64,000 nucleotides of DNA from Calliopum simillimum. Taxonomy: Eukaryota > Arthropoda > Insecta > Diptera > Lauxaniidae. How positions within the stretch are numbered: the stretch's first letter is position 1; the number at the start of each line of letters is the position of its first letter. Below, piece after piece: positions 60,706 through 64,000 of this stretch. A program made the translations under genes and the position numbers. The notes beneath the pieces were generated by a model, which was given only the letters and a program-made list of their open reading frames with translations, had not been told where the DNA came from and ran no database searches. The stretch spans positions 5,208,001 through 5,272,000 of the forward strand of contig OX638368.1 in the NCBI GenBank assembly GCA_951812925.1. The letters are read 5' to 3'.

Positions 60706-61447
60706 CGTGGGCTGCTATATATATTTCTGGCCTAGATAGCACTAATGTCAATAGCTAAAATCTGGCAACACCATAATAAAGTTTGACATTTTTTAGCATA
60801 AACGTACTCACAACGTTTTGATGAACAACTGCTATTTGTTTTGTTTACAGTGAGTTGAGAAAATCAATTTTTCCATTGATAATACTTATAAGCGATTGAT
60901 AAATTATGGGGCTTCCAACGAGAACAAAAGTTTTCTACAACTAAGTGTTCATGCAAAATCGAATGTATTGTAATGGAACTAATACCCAAGGATGCCTCTA
61001 TCTCACGGTATGTCACATGAGGATCTTGCATTATCAGTTCACGCACGGCATCAATGTTCTCTGGCACAACGGCCGTTTTTGAACGACATTCATGGAATTC
61101 GTCTTTGAGCGAGCGTCGGCCACGATTGAATTCATTAAACCATTCACAGTGTTATGGGATGGTGCTTTATCGCCATACAAAGGTTTAAGTTCATCGATGC
61201 ACTCTTGTCGTGATTCTCCACGTCGAAAGTTGTGAAAAATGATCGCACGAAAATGTTCACGAGTTAATTCCATTTTTTTGCCAAATTGATTTTTTTAAGT
61301 CACTGTAAACAACACAAATGATGGTCGTACGTCAAAAAGTTGTGAGTACGTTTATGCTAAAAAATGTCAAACTTTATTATGGTGTTGCCAGATTTAAGCT
61401 ATTGACATAAGTGTTGCCTAGGCCAGAAATATATATAGCAGCCCACG
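60706..61447 (-). mobile_element. Internally deleted mariner with ~170-bp terminal inverted repeats
   Basis: Ends start CGTGGGCTGCTATATATATT on both sides in inverted orientation, with ~120 bp near-perfect and ~170 bp recognisable. TA is duplicated at 60704-60705 and 61448-61449. The 742-bp element keeps only the N-terminal part of a transposase on the minus strand. It is inserted in the LINE fragment. Confidence 0.9.
60864..61273 (-). pseudogene. Mariner transposase N-terminal fragment
   Basis: The minus-strand frame opens MELTREHFRAIIFHNFRRGE, SRQECIDELKPLYGDKAPSH, then shifts frame and resumes PENIDAVRELIMQDPHVTYR, EIEASLGISSITIHSILHEH. These are the paired helix-turn-helix DNA-binding domains of mariner transposases. 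The catalytic DD(34-41)D domain is deleted. A product, if made, would bind the ends but could not cut. Confidence 0.88.
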
Positions 61448-61660
61448 TATATACTTCTAAATCAGTTAAAGTCATTATACCAAGATCCATAAAAGTATTG
61501 ATATTATTCAAAACGGATTCATCCGACCAATCCATTTTATCATCAAAATTAGACTTCAAAAAATCTGCTAAGAGGTTCACAGTATCTTCAACAGTAACAG
61601 AATAATTCCCATTAAAGTTCATAGATGTAGGAATACTGAATAAAACTCCAAAAAGATTTA

Positions 61661-62110
61661 GAATGACATAAACTTAAATCTTAAATTTAATCAATAAATT
61701 TTTGGACAGGTTCCGACTATTACGAAAAATCAGTAAATATATGATAATATGAAAAGGAAATATGTTCACATCTGTGGATATGGAATGAGGTGGAAGGCTA
61801 TATTTTGTGTCAATATAAACATTTTTTTAACAAGTACAATCATTAATAAAAATGGACCATATAATTTGTTACCGAGTGTAATAGCATATGGTTTCCTTTT
61901 CAAACTCAGCGATGCGTTTAAAGTTGCGAATCATTATTACTTCAGGTCACAAAGGTAACAGTAGATAAATCAATAGAGTTACTGCTTAGGAATGAATTCC
62001 GCGAATGTAATTCAAAAGTTAATCTTGCTGTGTTTTGTTTAAAAATATTATTTTTATGTTTAGTTTATACAACCTGAAATACTATGCGATTTATAAGAAG
62101 TGAAATATTA
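61661..62110. other. Intergenic, nothing assigned
   Basis: AT-rich with one short frame (61749-61958) without domain. Confidence 0.4.
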
Positions 62111-62453
62111 ATAAGGGGTGTACCACAACTCATGCAAGATTACCGCTATTTGTGGGAAACGTTAAAAAAAATACAGTTTTACATTAACAATAGTTAAAAG
62201 TTAATAAAAATTTACTAAAAAAAGAGATTTAACGCTCCATCAAGGAAATACAGCCACATTTATGCATAATAGATAAGAAAAATTTCGACAAAAGAGTTCA
62301 TATGTGCCAGCTAAGCCGTCGAGATCAATTGCCCGATACGCAATTCCACACATACGCTTATTCTACATGTAAACTTTATATTTTAGTAAAAAAAATAAAA
62401 TCGAAAAAAAAAAAATGTGTTTTCTGTTTCTGAGTTATGGGACACACTTCACA
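62111..62453. mobile_element. MITE related to 57346-57703, inverted copy
   Basis: The ends GGGGTGTACCACAACTCATG and, inverted, GTGTGTCCCATAACTCAGAA correspond to the other copy's ends. GTGCCAGCTAAGC and CCACATTTATGC are shared. More diverged. Confidence 0.65.
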
Positions 62454-62487
62454 ATAAAGTTTTTTTTTTTCTTACTTTTACAAGATG

Positions 62488-62599
62488 CAGAAAAAGTAAG
62501 TCATAATGTGTTTGTGCCATAATTTTTTGGAAAAAGCATCAAATGATATTAAATATATAAATTTTTTCAGGCAATACACATTATGACATTACTTTTGCC
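62488..62599. mobile_element. 112-bp MITE (GGCAAAAGTAATGTCATAAT ends)
   Basis: GCAGAAAAAGTAAGTCATAA at the left and, inverted, GGCAAAAGTAATGTCATAAT at the right. Confidence 0.65.
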
Positions 62600-63119
62600 A
62601 TGTACTCGTAGCTATTTTTTTTTTTTTTTTTTTTTTGAAGAATCTGCAAACTACAACAAGTGACAATTTTTTGAGATTATGACTTTAAAATTTCCTGCGT
62701 AAATTGCATTTTTTCCAAGTAATTTAATTGGGTAAAATGAAATGGGAACACAAGAAATCAACTCTTTTAACTAAAGAAAAAAAAATGGTTCGTGCTCAAC
62801 TTAACGATTTCTTTCATTATCTTCCTTAACTAAAGTGGTACGGGCTCTTTATTGAATTTTTCTGCTAAATTGCTTATGTACCCAATTAATTAGTATCATT
62901 AACTTAAATAATTACGTTGTAAACTTACCTCATTAGCATTTGTTAAGCGTTGGTTATTGGTGACACCAGAAGAACAAATACAATGAAATAAAGAATCATT
63001 AACTGCTGATATGCTGTCCAAAAAAGCCATAAGACAAACAGTTGAACTATAAAGTAGTCAAGTTAAGTAGATATTCCTCAAAGAAAGTAAGCAGTTTCAA
63101 AGCAAATTAAGAAAAAAAA
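62600..63119. other. Upstream region of gene G
   Basis: AT-rich; presumed promoter and 5' leader of gene G. No core promoter element assigned. Confidence 0.3.
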
Positions 63120-63598
63120 ATGCAAAAATTAAATTTTGTCTTAATTTTTGTGCTAATTTTATGTAATTATGTAAATCAGCCGGAAGCTTTACTCTTTCCA
63201 GCTTCTTCGATACTGCAGGTACGTACACACATACATATATAATAATTTTCAAAACACATACATACATACGTATATATTTCTAATACCAATATCAATTTTC
63301 AGCTAACATCTTCCCTTTCTGTACCGATTGAAGAATATTTTCCAGAACGTCGCATTTTATTCGATTGGTGCTTTCAAATGAATTATGATCTGCCATTTAA
63401 TCCGGCATCATTTTACAATATACCCATATGGCCATCAAAAAAGGTGGGCAAACGTGATATAGCAGCCAATGTCAATGAACCCAATGCCACCTATCTGGGC
63501 TTATATGAGAAATATGATCGCAAAATGGATGTAAATAGACATTTTAATGATTTCTCTGCTGGTGAATTATATCATGGTATTGAGAATTTGTTTGTAAG
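63120..63598 (+). CDS. DM4/12 family protein, gene G, 5' exons only
   Basis: Exon 1 (63120-63218) encodes MQKLNFVLIFVLILCNYV, a clear signal peptide, then PEALLFPASSILQ. The GTACGT donor and TTTCAG acceptor join exon 2 (63303-63598) in phase 0. Exon 2 encodes LTSSLSVPIEEYFPERR, FDWCFQMNYDLPFNP and ends ...GIENLFV with a GTAAGA donor in phase 2. LLFPASSILQLTSSLSVPI is the family's LLFP-x(2)-S motif followed by a strand-like hydrophobic stretch, and the phase-2 junction matches the intron preceding the Cys module in A-D. No basic cleavage site precedes LLFP in this member, unlike A-D. The Cys-rich exons must lie beyond the right edge. Confidence 0.8.
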
Positions 63599-64000
63599 GT
63601 AAGACACAATGAAGCAAAATCTAAACATGACTTAAAACTAAAGATAAACAGCAAAAGCAAATATTCATTGCACCTGCATAGAAAGTTACGAGAATCATTG
63701 AGAAAACTCCCCAATTATGATACCCTGCAAGATAGTCGAATAAAAACAAAACCGCAGTCTTACAGAAAGCGTCTTTATATAGCCAACTGCCGGGTAAAAT
63801 CGGAATTTTCTCGTTGATTCTCGCAACTCTCTTGAAAAGAAAATGGCCCGTAGCTTATAAATAAATTTGGACAAATTAAAACCAGGTTTAAAAATTAAAA
63901 GTTTTTGTTGAATTTTTTGTTTTTTAAAAAAAAGTTTAAAGTTTTTTAAACTTTTGTCTAAATGATTTAAGGGGGGCTCCTCATGTAAAATTTTCAAAAA
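63599..64000. other. Gene G intron, open at the window edge
   Basis: No further exon is visible before the end of the window. Confidence 0.5.

Larger units (their letters stand above)
59900..61660 (-). mobile_element. LINE reverse transcriptase fragment, split by a mariner element
   Basis: Read on the minus strand: NYSVTVEDTVNLLADFLKSN and TLTDLEVYT (61622-61450) precede the insertion. After the mariner element the frame resumes with NAMSKIKSSVKIDLDDIT, FSMIFNKSLSDGEFIQSWK, GEPKDSIFGPLLFILFIND (with a frameshift), HVDDLKLFCTVSS and LPLNISKCFSISY. This is the normal linker-to-thumb order of Jockey/CR1-like reverse transcriptases. VDD replaces the usual ADD, and multiple shifts make it dead. 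Confidence 0.8.

Overview
The window is animal nuclear DNA, most likely from a higher (brachyceran) fly. Genes are few and split by large introns, and intergenic DNA is AT-rich. Long runs of Asn, Thr and Ser codons occur inside coding exons. The repeats include maT/mariner and rosa-like mariner remnants, non-LTR retrotransposon fragments and many inverted-repeat elements. A tephritid-like or similarly repeat-rich fly would fit, but the species cannot be fixed from sequence alone.

The genes form a cluster of secreted or membrane proteins of the insect DM4/12 family. Two long plus-strand genes, A (6702-18836) and B (28537-41723), each have four exons with introns in identical phases (1, 2, 2). 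Two shorter minus-strand paralogues, C (25439-26641) and D (51120-52285), each have three exons joined by two phase-2 introns. A fourth minus-strand copy, E (54420-57105), is a broken duplicate of C carrying two transposon insertions. A fifth member, G, starts at 63120 and runs off the right edge. All intact members share a hydrophobic N-terminus and a Leu/Phe-Pro-Gly motif; in A-D a basic cleavage-like site precedes that motif. A-D also end in a Cys-rich module. A small unrelated gene, F (47332-47703), encodes a 123-residue protein with a mitochondrial-type presequence.

Layout: 1-720 maT remnant; 1.8-6.1 kb LINE fragments and a TIR element; 6.7-18.8 kb gene A, whose first intron holds a degenerate ~20-bp array interrupted by MITEs; 19.2-24 kb a GC-richer tandem-repeat block and a minus-strand LINE end; 25.4-26.6 kb gene C; 27.3-28.4 kb a nested transposon ending 117 bp before gene B; 28.5-41.7 kb gene B, with a ~2.2-kb AATTG pentamer array and a 2.1-kb fold-back element in intron 2 and a TIR element in intron 3; 42-46 kb a 2-kb fold-back element, a MITE and a direct duplication; 46.6-50.4 kb MITE, SINE-like elements and gene F; 51.1-57.1 kb genes D and E; 57-62.6 kb MITEs, a Helitron-like copy and a LINE split by a mariner; 63.1 kb to the end, gene G.

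The notable non-gene content is a set of poorly characterised inverted-repeat elements whose insertion history can be read from empty-site comparisons inside the window: a CAC-ended element in pseudogene E (CATTG duplication), a Helitron-like element in the same pseudogene, a GAA-tailed short retroelement nested in a CCG-ended TIR family, and an oligo(A)-tailed retrocopy whose body carries terminal inverted repeats.
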